Below, in pieces: positions 1 to 9,826 of a DNA stretch of 64,000 nucleotides; positions within the stretch are counted from its first letter, which is position 1; the number at the start of each line of letters is the position of its first letter. The translations under genes and the position numbers were made by a program. Below the pieces are notes generated by a model. That model saw only the letters and a list, made by a program, of their open reading frames with translations, did not search any database and was not told the origin of the DNA. Origin of the DNA: Azospirillum sp. 412522 (GTDB taxonomy: Bacteria; Pseudomonadota; Alphaproteobacteria; Azospirillales; Azospirillaceae); contig NZ_RWIJ01000005.1 of the NCBI RefSeq assembly GCF_019805165.1, positions 62,001 to 126,000 on the forward strand, written 5' to 3'.

Positions 1-6
1 GCATAG

Positions 7-162
7 ATGCTGACCTTTGATGATCTCATCGCTTTCTATGATTTGACGCCAGAGCAACGTGAAGTGATCGCTAGTTCTGGTGTCGAGGAGTCGCTGCGTC
101 GGTTGGGTGAGGCAGCCGAAGAGGGAAGAGAGAAAGACGAGAGTGGAGACCTCTCAGTCTAG
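7..162 (+). CDS. Small hypothetical protein (51 aa)
   Basis: A short ORF opens with ATG directly after an in-frame TAG and ends in TAG. The product begins MLTFDDLIAFYDLTPEQ and is acidic in its second half, with no signal peptide or membrane segment. Its first 14 residues resemble those of another small ORF at 62682-62849 (MLTFEDCLAFSDIN). I recall short Rhodospirillales proteins beginning in this TFEDCLA style, but no function is known to me. The upstream region lies outside the window, so no ribosome binding site can be judged. It could be a chance ORF; the shared N-terminus is the main argument that it is real. Confidence 0.45.
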   Translation: MLTFDDLIAFYDLTPEQREVIASSGVEESLRRLGEAAEEGREKDESGDLSV

Positions 163-350
163 TCCTTCTGTTGAAGGCCTGTGCCGACAAGCCTGGCTTT
201 CGGAACGATGGCGGTGATCGGCAAGAGTGACCGGCGTTATACCGTGTTGCTCCTTGCCTATGGCATGCAGAGTCTGTGGCATGCAGAGAGCTTGGCCCAT
301 CGCTGATGATGTCCCGTCGAACACCGCGGCGAGAAAAGGAAATACCGTCC

Positions 351-2498
351 GTGAACGGCCTGCCAATTCGACATAAGATTCCCGCCGCGCTGGTCGTCTC
401 AGTGGTGCTGTCAGCGGTTCTCATCGGCAGCTATGCCTATATGGCGGCAACCGCTCGGTTGCGCATTGCAGCCCATGAAAAGCTCGTCACTCTTGCCGAC
501 GCCCGCGCATCGGGTGTCCAATCTTATTTCGACGGCCTCGAAGGCGATATCGTGCTGACCGCCAACACCCGGTCCATGCGCGATGCCGTGGTGGCGCTCG
601 CCAATGGCTGGCGCATCGAATCCGACCGCGGCGATCCCACTGCCTTGCTGCGCAAACGCTATGTCGACGACAATCCCTATCCGGCCGCCGAGCGCTACAA
701 GCTGGAGAAGTCGGGCGAAGGCGCCATGTACGACATGGCGCATCTGCGCCTGCATGGTTGGATGAGCGATCTGGCGCTGCGGCGTGGTTTGGCCGACGTG
801 CTGCTGGTGGCGCCGGACGGCACCGTCCTCTACAGCGCCGCCAAGGGCGACGATTTCGCCAAGCCGGTTGCCGATGGCGCGCTCCGTCGTCTGGTGAACG
901 GCATCAAGGCGGGCGGCCTGGCCGGCGAGGCGATGATCGCCGACTTCTCGCCCTATGCCGTCGGCAAAGTCGCCTCCGCCTTCCTGGCGGCGCCGGTCGC
1001 TTTACGGCTTCCGGACGGCGGTCAGCAGATCCTGGCGACGCTCGTCTTCCGGATCGAGGCGGGCGGGCTCGATCGCATCATGCAGGCGAGCGACGGCATG
1101 GGCGAGACCGGAGACACCTTCCTGGTCGGGGAGGATGGGCGCCTGCGCAGCACGCCGCGCTTTTCCGGCGGGCAGGGCATCTTGGCACCTTATGACGGTC
1201 CGGTCGTCGCCGCGGCGAAGGCCGATAGCGACCAGATCGGCGTCATGGAGGCCACCCGCTTCGGGGGAAGCTCTCCGGCGCTGGTCGCCTACCGGCCGAT
1301 CAGCCACGCCGGGCTACGTTGGCTGGTGCTGGCCGAGGCGTCGGTCGACGAAATCCTGGCCCCCGTCCGCACCATGCGCAACCAGATGATCGGGGTGGGG
1401 ACGGTTCTGCTCCTGATCGTCAGCATGGCTGGAATCCTGCTGGCCCGCGGCATCGTCAGGCCGCTGACGGCCATGTGCGCGGCGATGCAGGGCCTCGCCG
1501 AGGGTGATCGTCAGCTGGCGATTCCCGCCACCGAGCGGGGCGATGAAATCGGACAGATGGCCAAAGCCATGCAGGTTTTCAAAGACGCGCTGATCAGTGC
1601 AGACGCGCTGCGTGCCGAACAGGAACGGGGCCGTGCCCTGCGCGACGAGCGGGCGCAGGAGTTGGAGCGGATGGCGCAAGGGTTCGACCAGCGCGTCGGC
1701 GGCATCGTCCGGGCGGTGACCGCGGCGGCCGAGGGGCTGGAGGCGACGGCGCACTCGATGAGCATCGGTGCCGACCGCACGCTGAACGAGGCGACCAGCG
1801 TCACCGCCGCATCCGACGAGACGGCCTCCAGCGTCGGCACGGTCGCGTCGGCGGCCAACCAGCTGAGCGCCTCGATCACCGACATCGGCCGCTACATCGA
1901 CGAATCCGGCCGCATCACCCAGGCTGCCGTCGGGGCGACGGCCGAGGCCGGGGAGACCATGCGCGTGGTGGTGGAGACCGCCGGCCGCATCGGCGCTGTG
2001 GTCCAGTTGATCCATGACATCGCCGCCCAGACCAACCTGCTGGCGCTGAACGCCACCATCGAGGCGGCTCGCGCGGGCGAGGCCGGCAAGGGCTTCGCCG
2101 TCGTCGCCGGCGAGGTGAAGCATCTCGCGGCCCAGACCGCCAAGGCCACCGACGAGATCGCCAGCCAGATCGGGACCATGCAGTCGGTGACCGACGGTGC
2201 CGCTGCCGCCATCGGCGAGATCGTCGCGGTGATCCAGGACCTGGGCCGCATCTCTGGCATCGTCGCCGACGCGGTGGAGGAGCAGGAAACGGCGACCGCC
2301 GAGATCGCCACCAATGCCGCTCAGGCCGCCAAGGCCACCCAATCCGTCACCGCGATCATCGATAATGTGGCGCGTTCGGCCGACACGACCAAGACCGCGG
2401 CGGAGGAGGTGCTGAACGCCTCCAACGATCTCGCACGGCAGGCGGGCGACCTCCATCGGGAGATCAACCGCTTTCTCACCGACATCAGAGCCGCATAA
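351..2498 (+). CDS. Methyl-accepting chemotaxis protein with periplasmic sensor domain
   Basis: Transmembrane chemoreceptor expected to signal through CheA/CheW. From the GTG start it is about 715 aa: a first membrane helix near residues 10-35, a long periplasmic part of the Cache type, a second helix ([19 protein letters not shown]), a HAMP domain, and a cytoplasmic signalling domain containing the hairpin-tip sequence [24 protein letters not shown] at 351 is preferred because AAAAGGA lies about 10 nt upstream; an in-frame ATG at 276 would add an implausible arginine-rich leader. etfB starts 11 nt downstream. The ligand is unknown; the neighbouring catabolic island makes a steroid or breakdown product possible, but that is speculation. 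Confidence 0.9.
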   Translation: MNGLPIRHKIPAALVVSVVLSAVLIGSYAYMAATARLRIAAHEKLVTLADARASGVQSYFDGLEGDIVLTANTRSMRDAVVALANGWRIESDRGDPTALLRKRYVDDNPYPAAERYKLEKSGEGAMYDMAHLRLHGWMSDLALRRGLADVLLVAPDGTVLYSAAKGDDFAKPVADGALRRLVNGIKAGGLAGEAMIADFSPYAVGKVASAFLAAPVALRLPDGGQQILATLVFRIEAGGLDRIMQASDGMGETGDTFLVGEDGRLRSTPRFSGGQGILAPYDGPVVAAAKADSDQIGVMEATRFGGSSPALVAYRPISHAGLRWLVLAEASVDEILAPVRTMRNQMIGVGTVLLLIVSMAGILLARGIVRPLTAMCAAMQGLAEGDRQLAIPATERGDEIGQMAKAMQVFKDALISADALRAEQERGRALRDERAQELERMAQGFDQRVGGIVRAVTAAAEGLEATAHSMSIGADRTLNEATSVTAASDETASSVGTVASAANQLSASITDIGRYIDESGRITQAAVGATAEAGETMRVVVETAGRIGAVVQLIHDIAAQTNLLALNATIEAARAGEAGKGFAVVAGEVKHLAAQTAKATDEIASQIGTMQSVTDGAAAAIGEIVAVIQDLGRISGIVADAVEEQETATAEIATNAAQAAKATQSVTAIIDNVARSADTTKTAAEEVLNASNDLARQAGDLHREINRFLTDIRAA

Positions 2499-2509
2499 GG
2501 ATGCAAACC

Positions 2510-3259
2510 ATGAAGATCCTAGTCCCCGTGAAGCGGGTGGTCGACTACAACGTCAAGATCCGCGTGAAAGCGGATGGCAGCGGTGTCGAGACCGCCAACG
2601 TGAAGATGAGCATGAACCCCTTCGACGAGATCGCCGTCGAAGAAGCCGTGCGCCTCAAGGAAGCCGGCAAGGCGACCGAGATCGTGGTGGTGTCCGTCGG
2701 CCCGACCCAGGCGCAGGAGACGCTGCGCACCACGCTCGCCATGGGCGCCGACCGCGCCATCCTGGTGCAGACCGACGTGACGACCGAGCCGCTGGCCGTC
2801 GCCAAGGTCCTCAAGGCCCTGGTCGAGAAGGAGGCCCCCGGCCTCGTCATCCTCGGCAAGCAGGCGATCGATGACGACTGCAACCAGACCGGCCAGATGC
2901 TCGCCGCCCTGCTGGGCTGGGGCCAGGGCACCTTCGCCTCGAAGATCGCTGCCGATGACGGCAAGGTCGCCGTGACCCGCGAGATCGACGGCGGGCTGGA
3001 GACGGTGGAGCTGAAGCTGCCGGCGGTGGTCACCGCCGACCTGCGCCTCAACGAGCCGCGCTATGCCTCGCTGCCCAACATCATGAAGGCGAAGAAGAAG
3101 CCGCTGGAGACGGTCACCCCGGACAGCCTGGGCGTGGATGTCACGCCGCGGCTGAAGACGCTGAAGGTGACCGAGCCGGCCAAGCGCCAGGCCGGCATCA
3201 AGGTGCCGGACGTCGCCGCGCTGGTGGACAAGCTCAAGACCGAAGCCCGCGTGATCTGA
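2510..3259 (+). CDS. etfB: Electron transfer flavoprotein beta subunit
   Basis: Beta subunit of the soluble heterodimeric ETF, which takes electrons from acyl-CoA dehydrogenases and passes them to ETF-quinone oxidoreductase. The 249 aa length is normal, and the N-terminus [20 protein letters not shown] and the segment [18 protein letters not shown] are typical of the family. The second ATG (2510) is chosen over 2501 because TAAGGA lies 8 nt upstream. etfA follows 16 nt later. A second etfA end is present at the right edge of the window, so the genome appears to carry two ETFs. This copy may serve the several acyl-CoA dehydrogenases of the steroid island (inference from position). Confidence 0.96.
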   Translation: MKILVPVKRVVDYNVKIRVKADGSGVETANVKMSMNPFDEIAVEEAVRLKEAGKATEIVVVSVGPTQAQETLRTTLAMGADRAILVQTDVTTEPLAVAKVLKALVEKEAPGLVILGKQAIDDDCNQTGQMLAALLGWGQGTFASKIAADDGKVAVTREIDGGLETVELKLPAVVTADLRLNEPRYASLPNIMKAKKKPLETVTPDSLGVDVTPRLKTLKVTEPAKRQAGIKVPDVAALVDKLKTEARVI

Positions 3260-3275
3260 GGGGAATGAACTGACC

Positions 3276-4226
3276 ATGGCCAACATTCTCGTCATCGCCG
3301 ACCACGACGGCGCCTCGCTGAAGCCCGCCACGCTGAACGCCGTCACCGCGGCCGGCAAGATTGCCAGCGGAATTGGGGGCGATGTCCATATCCTGGTCGC
3401 CGGCAAGGGCGCGCAGGCCGCAGCGGAAGCCGCCGCCAAGGTGGCCGGCGTCGCCAAGGTGCTGCTGGCCGACGATGCCGCTTACGAGCACCAGTTGCCG
3501 GAAGACGTCGCCCCGCTGGTGGTGTCCACCGTCACGGGCGGCGGCTACGGCCATGTGCTGGCCGGCGCCACCTCGGTCGGCAAGAACCTCCTGCCGCGCG
3601 TCGCAGCACTGCTGGATGTCGCCGCCATCTCCGACATCACCGCCGTGGTCTCCGCCGACACGTTCGAGCGGCCGATCTACGCCGGCAACGCGATTGCCAC
3701 CGTGCAGTCGGCCGATGCGGTCAAGGTGATCACCGTCCGCACCACCGCCTTCGAGACCGCGGCATCCGAAGGCGGCTCGGCCGCCGTCGAGAGCGTGTCG
3801 GGAGCCGGTGCCGCCGGGCTGTCGAGCTTCGTCTCGGCCGAGCTGACCAAGTCGGAGCGTCCGGAACTGACCGCCGCCCGCGTGGTGGTGTCGGGCGGGC
3901 GCGGCATGCAGTCTGGCGAGAACTTCCCGCTGCTGGAGGCGCTGGCCGACAAGCTGGGCGCCGCGGTGGGCGCCAGCCGCGCCGCCGTGGACGCGGGGTT
4001 CGTGCCGAACGATTACCAGGTCGGGCAAACCGGCAAGATCGTGGCGCCGGAGCTGTACATCGCCGTCGGCATCTCGGGTGCCATCCAGCACCTGGCCGGC
4101 ATGAAGGACAGCAAGGTCATCGTCGCGATCAACAAGGATGAGGAAGCGCCCATCTTCCAGGTCGCCGATTACGGCCTCGTCGCCGACCTGTTCAAGGCCG
4201 TGCCGGAGCTGACGGCACATATTTGA
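3276..4226 (+). CDS. etfA: Electron transfer flavoprotein alpha subunit
   Basis: FAD-binding alpha subunit of ETF, 316 aa, full length. The C-terminal FAD domain shows the family pattern [14 protein letters not shown], then [20 protein letters not shown] and the adenine-site region near [12 protein letters not shown]. It lies 16 nt after etfB and is certainly co-transcribed. The last 50 codons are almost identical to the etfA fragment on the opposite strand at 63844-64000, differing mainly in the last few residues (PELTAHI here, PELAEAL there), which points to a duplication of etfBA. The downstream 12-bp inverted repeat probably ends the transcript. Confidence 0.96.
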   Translation: MANILVIADHDGASLKPATLNAVTAAGKIASGIGGDVHILVAGKGAQAAAEAAAKVAGVAKVLLADDAAYEHQLPEDVAPLVVSTVTGGGYGHVLAGATSVGKNLLPRVAALLDVAAISDITAVVSADTFERPIYAGNAIATVQSADAVKVITVRTTAFETAASEGGSAAVESVSGAGAAGLSSFVSAELTKSERPELTAARVVVSGGRGMQSGENFPLLEALADKLGAAVGASRAAVDAGFVPNDYQVGQTGKIVAPELYIAVGISGAIQHLAGMKDSKVIVAINKDEEAPIFQVADYGLVADLFKAVPELTAHI

Positions 4227-4305
4227 GCCGGCACCGGCTCCGGGCGCTTCAGCAACGATAAGCCCTTACAGCTGCTGCTGGTCGAAGCCACGCCGCTGGT
4301 CTAAT

Positions 4306-4348
4306 CGCTGGGAGCGGTAACTTACCGTCGAGTGAGCCGCTCCCAGCG
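4306..4348. terminator. Inverted repeat between convergent etfA and BVMO gene
   Basis: A perfect 12-bp inverted repeat (CGCTGGGAGCGG at 4306-4317 pairing with 4337-4348) with a 19-nt loop lies between the ends of etfA (plus) and the BVMO gene (minus). No T-run follows on either strand, so it would be a weak or factor-assisted bidirectional terminator. A shorter 6-bp hairpin (GAGCCG-GCAC-CGGCTC) sits right at the etfA stop. Confidence 0.55.
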
Positions 4349-4403
4349 TGAGGCATGTCCGCTGCTATCGCCGGTGAGCGATGCTGCGTCCCGATCCCAA
4401 AGG

Positions 4404-6341
4404 TTATGTGATTTGGAACGCCTCGAGGTCGGGATGGCGCATCCAGGTCCAATAATCGACCAGACGGAACGGGCAGGAGATAATGTTACGTCCGGCGCTG
4501 TTCAGATAGTAGCTGCGGGCTTTCGGATGCGTCCAGATCATCTTGGTCATTTGACGCTCGACCTTCTCGTTCCAGGCCGCACACGCCGCTTCGGTCGGGA
4601 CGATTTCCTTTGCGCCCTTGGCAATCATCAGATCCAGGGATTCGATGATGTAGTTGATCTGGCACTCGATGACCATGTTCACACCGGCGGCGTGATTCGG
4701 TGCGCTGTTCGGCCCCAGGGTGAAGAAGAAATTGGGGTAGCCAGGCGTCACCACCCCGAGATAGGCGCGGGGATTGTCGTCGCCCCATTCGGCTCCCAGA
4801 TCGCGGCCACCCTGTCCCTTGATCGTCAACGAGCCGATGATTTTGGCGATATCGAAGCCGGTCGCCAGTGCCAGAACGTCGGCCGCCACTCGCGTACCAT
4901 CCTTCAGGACGACCGCATCCTCTTCGATATGATCGATGCCGCGCGTTTCCAAGGTAACGTTCGGCCGTTTGAGAGTGTCGATCCAACCGCCGTCGGCATC
5001 CAGAATGATGCGCTTGCCGAAAATCGGATAATCGGGGGTGAGTTTTTCCCGCAGATCGGGCCGGTCGGCCAGCTTGTGATTCAGATACGCCAAGGCATAC
5101 TGCCGCGCACCTTCGTTCTGCGCCGAGATCGACATCGACTTGTCAGGCCAGCTGTCATCCTGGCAAACGTTGCCGTATAGCCCGTCGCCGGTGAACCAGT
5201 AAACGCGAAAGCGGAACCATTCCTTATAATGCGGGATTTCACGCAAAGCGAACTGCACACTTGGCGTTACGTCCGCATTGATGTCCGGGTTGTTCAGGAC
5301 CCAATGCTTGGAGCGTTGAAAGACCGTCACATGTTCGGCGGTCGGTGCGACGGCGGGCGCCAGCTGCGCGGCACTGGCGCCCGTGCCGATCACGGCAATT
5401 CTCTTGCCTTTGAGGTCGACTCGCGGATCCCAGCCGGCGGTATGCATGGCTGGTCCCTTGAACGTTTCGAGCCCGGGAATCTTGGGCATCGACCAGCGGT
5501 TCAACAGCCCGTGGGCGAGGATGACGGCGTTCGCCCGGACCGAGGTCGCCTCCCCATCCTTGTTCTGGATCGACACGTGCCAAACATGTGCCGCTTCGTC
5601 CCAGACGGCGCCGGTTACGCGCGTCTCGAAGCGGATGTTCTTGCGGATGCCGTATTTGTCGGCGACCCCGCTCAGGTAGCGATGGATTTCCGGACCCTTG
5701 GGGTGATAGTGGCTCCAGTTCGGGTTCAGTTCGAACGAATAGGAGTAGAAGTGACTCGGCGTGTCGACGCCGACGCCTGGATAGACATTCTCCCACCAGG
5801 TGCCGCCGACCTCGGCATTCTTCTCGAAAATCGTGTAGTCATAGCCGGCCTCGCCCAGCTTCACGCCAGCGGCGATGCCGGTCATGCCGGCGCCGATGAC
5901 GACGACTTGGAAATCGGAGGGAGGATGGACCCGATCCGGCAATTCCTTGCGCGGTACGGAAGGCTCGAAGCCCATCTGGTCGTGTAGGGCAGGGATGAAT
6001 TCGGGATCGACGACCTCGCCGACACTGATGCTCATCATCTTGCGCATGAATTCACGATCCAGCGCCTTCCGTTTCGGCGGTGTCGTGGCGGTCAGCAGGT
6101 CAAAGAGACGCTGGCGCAGATCCTCGGCCAGGTCTTCCGGAATATTCGTCGGCTCGGGCGAGTATATCGAGCGGATGTACGGCGAGAAGCGCTCCAGATA
6201 TTCCTCGTCCTGGGTGAAGGTGATGTAGACCATCAGCAGGGTGGGGAGGTTCGCGTCGAGAAGGCTCTTCCGCAGCCCATCATGATCCTTGATGGGCAGA
6301 GCGCCATCCTCCGCCACAATCGTTTCGGCAGTGTCCAGCAT
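4404..6341 (-). CDS. Flavin-containing Baeyer-Villiger monooxygenase
   Basis: NADPH- and FAD-dependent oxygenase expected to insert oxygen next to a ketone. The protein is 645 aa: a roughly 140-residue N-terminal extension, an FAD Rossmann motif GAGMTG (150-155), the Baeyer-Villiger fingerprint FxGxxxHxxxWD at 294-305 (F294, G296, H300, W304, D305), and a second dinucleotide fold GTGASA near 319. The long N-terminal extension matches the 4-hydroxyacetophenone monooxygenase subgroup. A paralogue of the same size, with every motif at the same residue number, lies at 16005-17936. It follows the VOC gene by 79 nt, probably in one operon. In a steroid cluster the substrate may be a C17 ketone, a C17 acetyl side chain or another cyclic ketone; the sequence does not decide. 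Confidence 0.92.
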   Translation of the reverse strand: MLDTAETIVAEDGALPIKDHDGLRKSLLDANLPTLLMVYITFTQDEEYLERFSPYIRSIYSPEPTNIPEDLAEDLRQRLFDLLTATTPPKRKALDREFMRKMMSISVGEVVDPEFIPALHDQMGFEPSVPRKELPDRVHPPSDFQVVVIGAGMTGIAAGVKLGEAGYDYTIFEKNAEVGGTWWENVYPGVGVDTPSHFYSYSFELNPNWSHYHPKGPEIHRYLSGVADKYGIRKNIRFETRVTGAVWDEAAHVWHVSIQNKDGEATSVRANAVILAHGLLNRWSMPKIPGLETFKGPAMHTAGWDPRVDLKGKRIAVIGTGASAAQLAPAVAPTAEHVTVFQRSKHWVLNNPDINADVTPSVQFALREIPHYKEWFRFRVYWFTGDGLYGNVCQDDSWPDKSMSISAQNEGARQYALAYLNHKLADRPDLREKLTPDYPIFGKRIILDADGGWIDTLKRPNVTLETRGIDHIEEDAVVLKDGTRVAADVLALATGFDIAKIIGSLTIKGQGGRDLGAEWGDDNPRAYLGVVTPGYPNFFFTLGPNSAPNHAAGVNMVIECQINYIIESLDLMIAKGAKEIVPTEAACAAWNEKVERQMTKMIWTHPKARSYYLNSAGRNIISCPFRLVDYWTWMRHPDLEAFQIT

Positions 6342-6420
6342 CGGGGTCTCCAGATTTTGTCCAGCTGGCAGAAGGACGCGGCAGTGGCCGATCCCATGCC
6401 CGTTCGTTCATGTCCAGGGG

Positions 6421-7116
6421 TCAGTCGCGCGCGGCGCCCAATTCGACCATGGAGAGGATGTGGAATTCGTGTCCGGGGAACACGTAATCGAGTTCGAAGA
6501 CGAAGCCGTCGCCCAGCGGTCCGCCCACGAGAAGATCGGTTTCGACGAAAGCCTGCACCCCGTTCCGGCCGAAGGTGTAGCGTGTGACCCCTCGGTAGAG
6601 CGGCGAGTCATCCAGGCGGCGGTCGATGTCCTGGTCGCCGGGGGGAGCACGGTTGACCAGGAACTTCAGGCGGCCCTTCAACGCCGGATCGGTTTCGGCG
6701 AGCTGTGCCAGTTGCGCCATTCGCTCCTCGACCGCGTCGAGCGAGGGAATGAGAAAGCCGACATGAAGGTTCTGCTCGGGGTCGCGGGCTTGCCCCTCGC
6801 GGGCGGCGGCGACGGTGGGGTGCTCGTCGACCCCGCCCACGTCGAGCTTCTGCCGGATGACGTCCATGAGGGCCGCCAGCGGTTCGGGCAGGAGGCTGAG
6901 AAAGACGATACCGTCGCCTCGATTGGGATCCCCACGGTTTACGGTGAAGCGATAGAACTCGCTGCCGTTCGGCAGGGGCAGTGTCTGGGTCAGCGTAAGC
7001 CCCAGGATTTCCATCAGCCGCGCTGCGGCCGGCCCGTCCTCCTTGCGGCGGTAATGCAGGTTGACGTGACCGAACGTTATCGGAGAGCCGGTCTCCTGAA
7101 GGGTGGTGTCAGGCAT
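6421..7116 (-). CDS. VOC-superfamily-like protein
   Basis: A protein of 231 aa that begins a vicinal-oxygen-chelate type fold (FGHVNLHYRR, then ARLMEILGLTL) and has a second similar half (LHVGFLIPSLDAVEERMAQL, then GVQAFVETDLLVGG). Individual metal ligands cannot be assigned with confidence. The ATG at 7116 is preferred because AGGGGG lies 5-6 nt upstream; the frame stays open further up without a good start. It is the first gene of a unit that continues into the BVMO at 4404-6341, and a putative operator lies 65 nt upstream of its start. The function is unknown; an isomerase, lyase or dioxygenase role would fit the fold, and a binding role is also possible. Confidence 0.7.
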   Translation of the reverse strand: MPDTTLQETGSPITFGHVNLHYRRKEDGPAAARLMEILGLTLTQTLPLPNGSEFYRFTVNRGDPNRGDGIVFLSLLPEPLAALMDVIRQKLDVGGVDEHPTVAAAREGQARDPEQNLHVGFLIPSLDAVEERMAQLAQLAETDPALKGRLKFLVNRAPPGDQDIDRRLDDSPLYRGVTRYTFGRNGVQAFVETDLLVGGPLGDGFVFELDYVFPGHEFHILSMVELGAARD

Positions 7117-7181
7117 GTTTCCCCCTACGTGTTTAAGAACTCTTGCCGAGATTTGTCCCGGGGAACGGTGCAACGCCATTC

Positions 7182-7199
7182 GTAAGTAAATACTAACTT
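7182..7199 (-). promoter_or_regulatory. Putative operator shared by the two BVMO operons (copy 1)
   Basis: Read on the minus strand this 18-mer is AAGTTAGTATTTACTTAC. It matches 16 of 18 positions of the element at 15930-15947, in the same orientation relative to the downstream gene and at a similar distance (65 nt versus 57 nt to the start codon). The core is an imperfect inverted repeat, GTTAGT-N4-ACTTAC. It lies in a distinctly AT-rich spot of otherwise GC-rich DNA. Confidence 0.55.
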
Positions 7200-7275
7200 A
7201 TCATGGCGTCGACGCGGACTGAACCGGAAAAGGGGACGGAATGGACGGATGGGCTCCGCTCCGTCGAACCTCGCC

Positions 7276-8100
7276 TCAGTGCGCGACTAGGATCGGAACG
7301 GAGGACTGGGTGAGCAGCCGTCCCGTGGTGCTGCCGATCATCGCTTCACGCAGGCGGGAACGGCCGAAGGCGCCCATGACGATCAGGTCGGCGCCGGTGC
7401 CCTTGGCGCGCGCCAGGATGGACCCGCCGACACCATGGACCTCGTCGAGCCTCATCACCTTGACGGTGGCGGCGACTCCATGCTGCGAGAGATAATCCAC
7501 CAGAGGCCGGCCGGGCATCTGGAAGTCCGTGTCCGGTTCTCCAGCTAGGACGACCAGCACCTCGACGGACGCCGCGGCTTTCAGGATCGGGAGTGCGCTG
7601 CGGACGGCACGGATCGATTCCGGGCTGGAGTTCCAGGCGACCAGCACGCGCTGCCCCACCGTCGCTACCGCCGGACGCTCCGGCACCATCAGCACCGGCG
7701 TCCCGGACGCCTGGATGATCTGACCGCTCATGCGCCTGCCGCTCGGCTGGTCGATTTCCGACGGGCCGAGGACGATCAGATCGCTGCAGCGGGCGCGGGC
7801 GGCCGCCACATCGATCACCGAACCGGTCAGGTCTTCCCAGCGGGTGTCGGAATGGGCAGCGGCATGCCGCGTAAACAGGCCATGAGCCTCGCCGGACAGC
7901 GTGTCGGCCGCCTTGGCCAGCGCCTCTGCCAGTCCTTGACCATTGAAGGACCGTGCCAGATAGGGAATCTCGATGGTCGGTCGCACATGGAAGCCGGTAA
8001 GGCGCGCGCCGTGGGCGGCAGCCAAAGCGGCGGCGGTCTCGACCCGCACGGACACGCCCGCAGAATCGTCCACATACACCAGGATATCTCTCAGGAACAT
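7276..8100 (-). CDS. Tandem universal stress protein (UspA family)
   Basis: A cytoplasmic protein of 274 aa made of two Usp domains, starting MFLRDILVYVDDSAGVSV. The second domain carries the ATP-binding pattern G-x2-G-x9-G-(S/T), seen as GAFGRSRLREAMIGST. The upstream open frame overlaps the next gene and is not likely to be translated; the ATG at 8100 starts the recognisable domain. It lies 10 nt after the FAD-dehydrogenase gene, so it should be the last gene of the kstD unit. Such proteins often accompany catabolic or stress operons; a direct metabolic role is not evident. Confidence 0.9.
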   Translation of the reverse strand: MFLRDILVYVDDSAGVSVRVETAAALAAAHGARLTGFHVRPTIEIPYLARSFNGQGLAEALAKAADTLSGEAHGLFTRHAAAHSDTRWEDLTGSVIDVAAARARCSDLIVLGPSEIDQPSGRRMSGQIIQASGTPVLMVPERPAVATVGQRVLVAWNSSPESIRAVRSALPILKAAASVEVLVVLAGEPDTDFQMPGRPLVDYLSQHGVAATVKVMRLDEVHGVGGSILARAKGTGADLIVMGAFGRSRLREAMIGSTTGRLLTQSSVPILVAH

Positions 8101-8110
8101 GCGTCTTCTT

Positions 8111-9826
8111 TCACGTCGTCGTGGCAAACAGGGGGGCAAGCCGGGGCAGGCGGTCGGCGACGGCGGCGGCCCGCCCGGCCCGCCGGCCGGAGAACACGCA
8201 GTCCGACAGCGACAACCCGCTGACGTAGCGTGACGAAGGCAGTCCCAGCGCCGTTCGACCCGCGGCGTAGAGGCCGGGAATGCCATCGCCGTTTTGGCCG
8301 CGGACTTGGCCGGTGTCCTCATCGACCACCAGCCCGCCGAGCGTCAGCACCGCCATCGGCAGCATCGGCGCAGCCAGCGAGATGTCCAGGGCGTACAGGG
8401 TGCCCTTCAATGCATGGCGCGTGTCCGCCGATTTCCCAACGGGGTCTTCGGTCATGCCCTGCGCTGCGGCGTTGGCGGCGGCGATGCTGTCCCGCAGGGT
8501 TGCCGGATCGGCGCCGATGCGGCTGGCGAGCTCCTCCGGCGTCCTGGCCTTGGTCGCGCCGAACAGCATCATCGCCAGCGCCGGCAGCGACTGGAACCCC
8601 CATAGGCCGCCGAACAGGCACTGACGGATCGCCTTGCGCCGCAGCGCGGAGTCGATGATCAGCCACGCCTTGCCGTCTTGCTCTTCGACCACGGCGTGGC
8701 CAAGCGTGGCGCCGTAGACCTGCTCATTGCAGAAGCGCTCGCCACGCCCGTTGACGGCGATCCCCTTCGGCCAGTCGGCGGGCGGTGTAATGAAACGCCA
8801 GCATGAGATGTTGCCCAGCGCCTGCGCCGCCGCACCGCTGCCGAGACCGAGCCGCAGGCCGCTGCCGTCGCAGCCGGAACCGCCGATCGGCAGGCCGCCG
8901 ATGGTGTGTGGCGCGTGCTGGCGCCACAGGTCCGGATTGAAGATGAAGCCGCCGGTGGAGAGCACGACCGCGCGCGTCGCGCGGATCAGGACCGGACGCG
9001 CCGCCTCCCGCTCGATGCGCGCGGCCTCGCGGCGGCACGCCTCGGCCTTCGCTGGCCGATAGAGCCGCCAGCGCGCGGCTTGCTGCTCGAGCGCCGCGTG
9101 GCGGAGACTGCGGGGATCGTCCGGCGGCAACCGCGCCACCTCGACGCCGATCACCCGCCCTTGCTGGCCGTCGTCGGTCCGTTCGCACACCAGGCGGCGC
9201 ACGGCGGCCTGAGTCATCGTCTCGGCACCGCTCGTCAGCGTGGCCTTCTTCAAGGCCGCGTACAGCGCCTCGCCGGATTGGCCACGGGCTACGGCGCGGT
9301 GGCCGCGCGGCGCCGGCTCCCCATGGGAGCCTCGATAGGCCGGCACCGCCTCGTTGCCGGAGAAGTAGAGGAACGCGCCGTCGGGCGGATAGGAGGTCTT
9401 GTACGACGGCATCGTGGAGCCGAAAAGGACTCCCTGTCGCTCCAGCCATTCGAGGTTGGTGACGCTTTCGTCGCAGAAACGGCGCAGCGTCGCGTCGCCG
9501 ACCACCCCGTCGACCTCGCGCCGCAGATAGTCGAACATGGCGTCCGGCGTATCGCTGTAGCCGGCGTCCCGCTGGTGACGCGTGCCGCCGCCGGCGTAGA
9601 CGACGCCGCCCGAGAGGGCGCTGGCACCGCCGCCCTCGAAGCGGTCGATCACCAGCACGCGCGCCCCGGCATCGCGGGCTTCGATCGCCGCGCAAGCGCC
9701 GGCGGCGCCCCAGCCGACGACCACCACCTCGGCTTCGGTCTGCCATTCCGGGGCATCGTCCGGCCCGACCAGCAGCGGCGGCAGGATCTCCGTGACGGTG
9801 TCCATTGGCACGGATCGCGTGCTCAT
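8111..9826 (-). CDS. FAD-dependent ketosteroid dehydrogenase-like flavoprotein
   Basis: A 571 aa flavoprotein of the fumarate reductase/KstD fold. It has an N-terminal FAD motif (VVVVGWGAAGACAAIEA), the SALSGGVVYAGGGT segment, and C-terminal FAD closure GLYAAGRTALGLPSSRY. It differs from the neighbouring KstD around the C-terminal active-site region, so it is probably not a second delta1-dehydrogenase; a 3-ketosteroid delta4-(5-alpha)-dehydrogenase role is the best guess from family knowledge and context. Its ATG overlaps the TGA of kstD by 4 nt, indicating translational coupling. A long open frame extends upstream of 9826, but it is only a shadow over kstD. Confidence 0.85.
   Translation of the reverse strand: MSTRSVPMDTVTEILPPLLVGPDDAPEWQTEAEVVVVGWGAAGACAAIEARDAGARVLVIDRFEGGGASALSGGVVYAGGGTRHQRDAGYSDTPDAMFDYLRREVDGVVGDATLRRFCDESVTNLEWLERQGVLFGSTMPSYKTSYPPDGAFLYFSGNEAVPAYRGSHGEPAPRGHRAVARGQSGEALYAALKKATLTSGAETMTQAAVRRLVCERTDDGQQGRVIGVEVARLPPDDPRSLRHAALEQQAARWRLYRPAKAEACRREAARIEREAARPVLIRATRAVVLSTGGFIFNPDLWRQHAPHTIGGLPIGGSGCDGSGLRLGLGSGAAAQALGNISCWRFITPPADWPKGIAVNGRGERFCNEQVYGATLGHAVVEEQDGKAWLIIDSALRRKAIRQCLFGGLWGFQSLPALAMMLFGATKARTPEELASRIGADPATLRDSIAAANAAAQGMTEDPVGKSADTRHALKGTLYALDISLAAPMLPMAVLTLGGLVVDEDTGQVRGQNGDGIPGLYAAGRTALGLPSSRYVSGLSLSDCVFSGRRAGRAAAVADRLPRLAPLFATTT

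Noticed and set aside
4332..7185. Plus-strand open frames opposite the BVMO and VOC genes
   Set aside because: They have no domain and mirror the codon bias of the genes on the minus strand, as expected for antisense shadows in GC-rich DNA.
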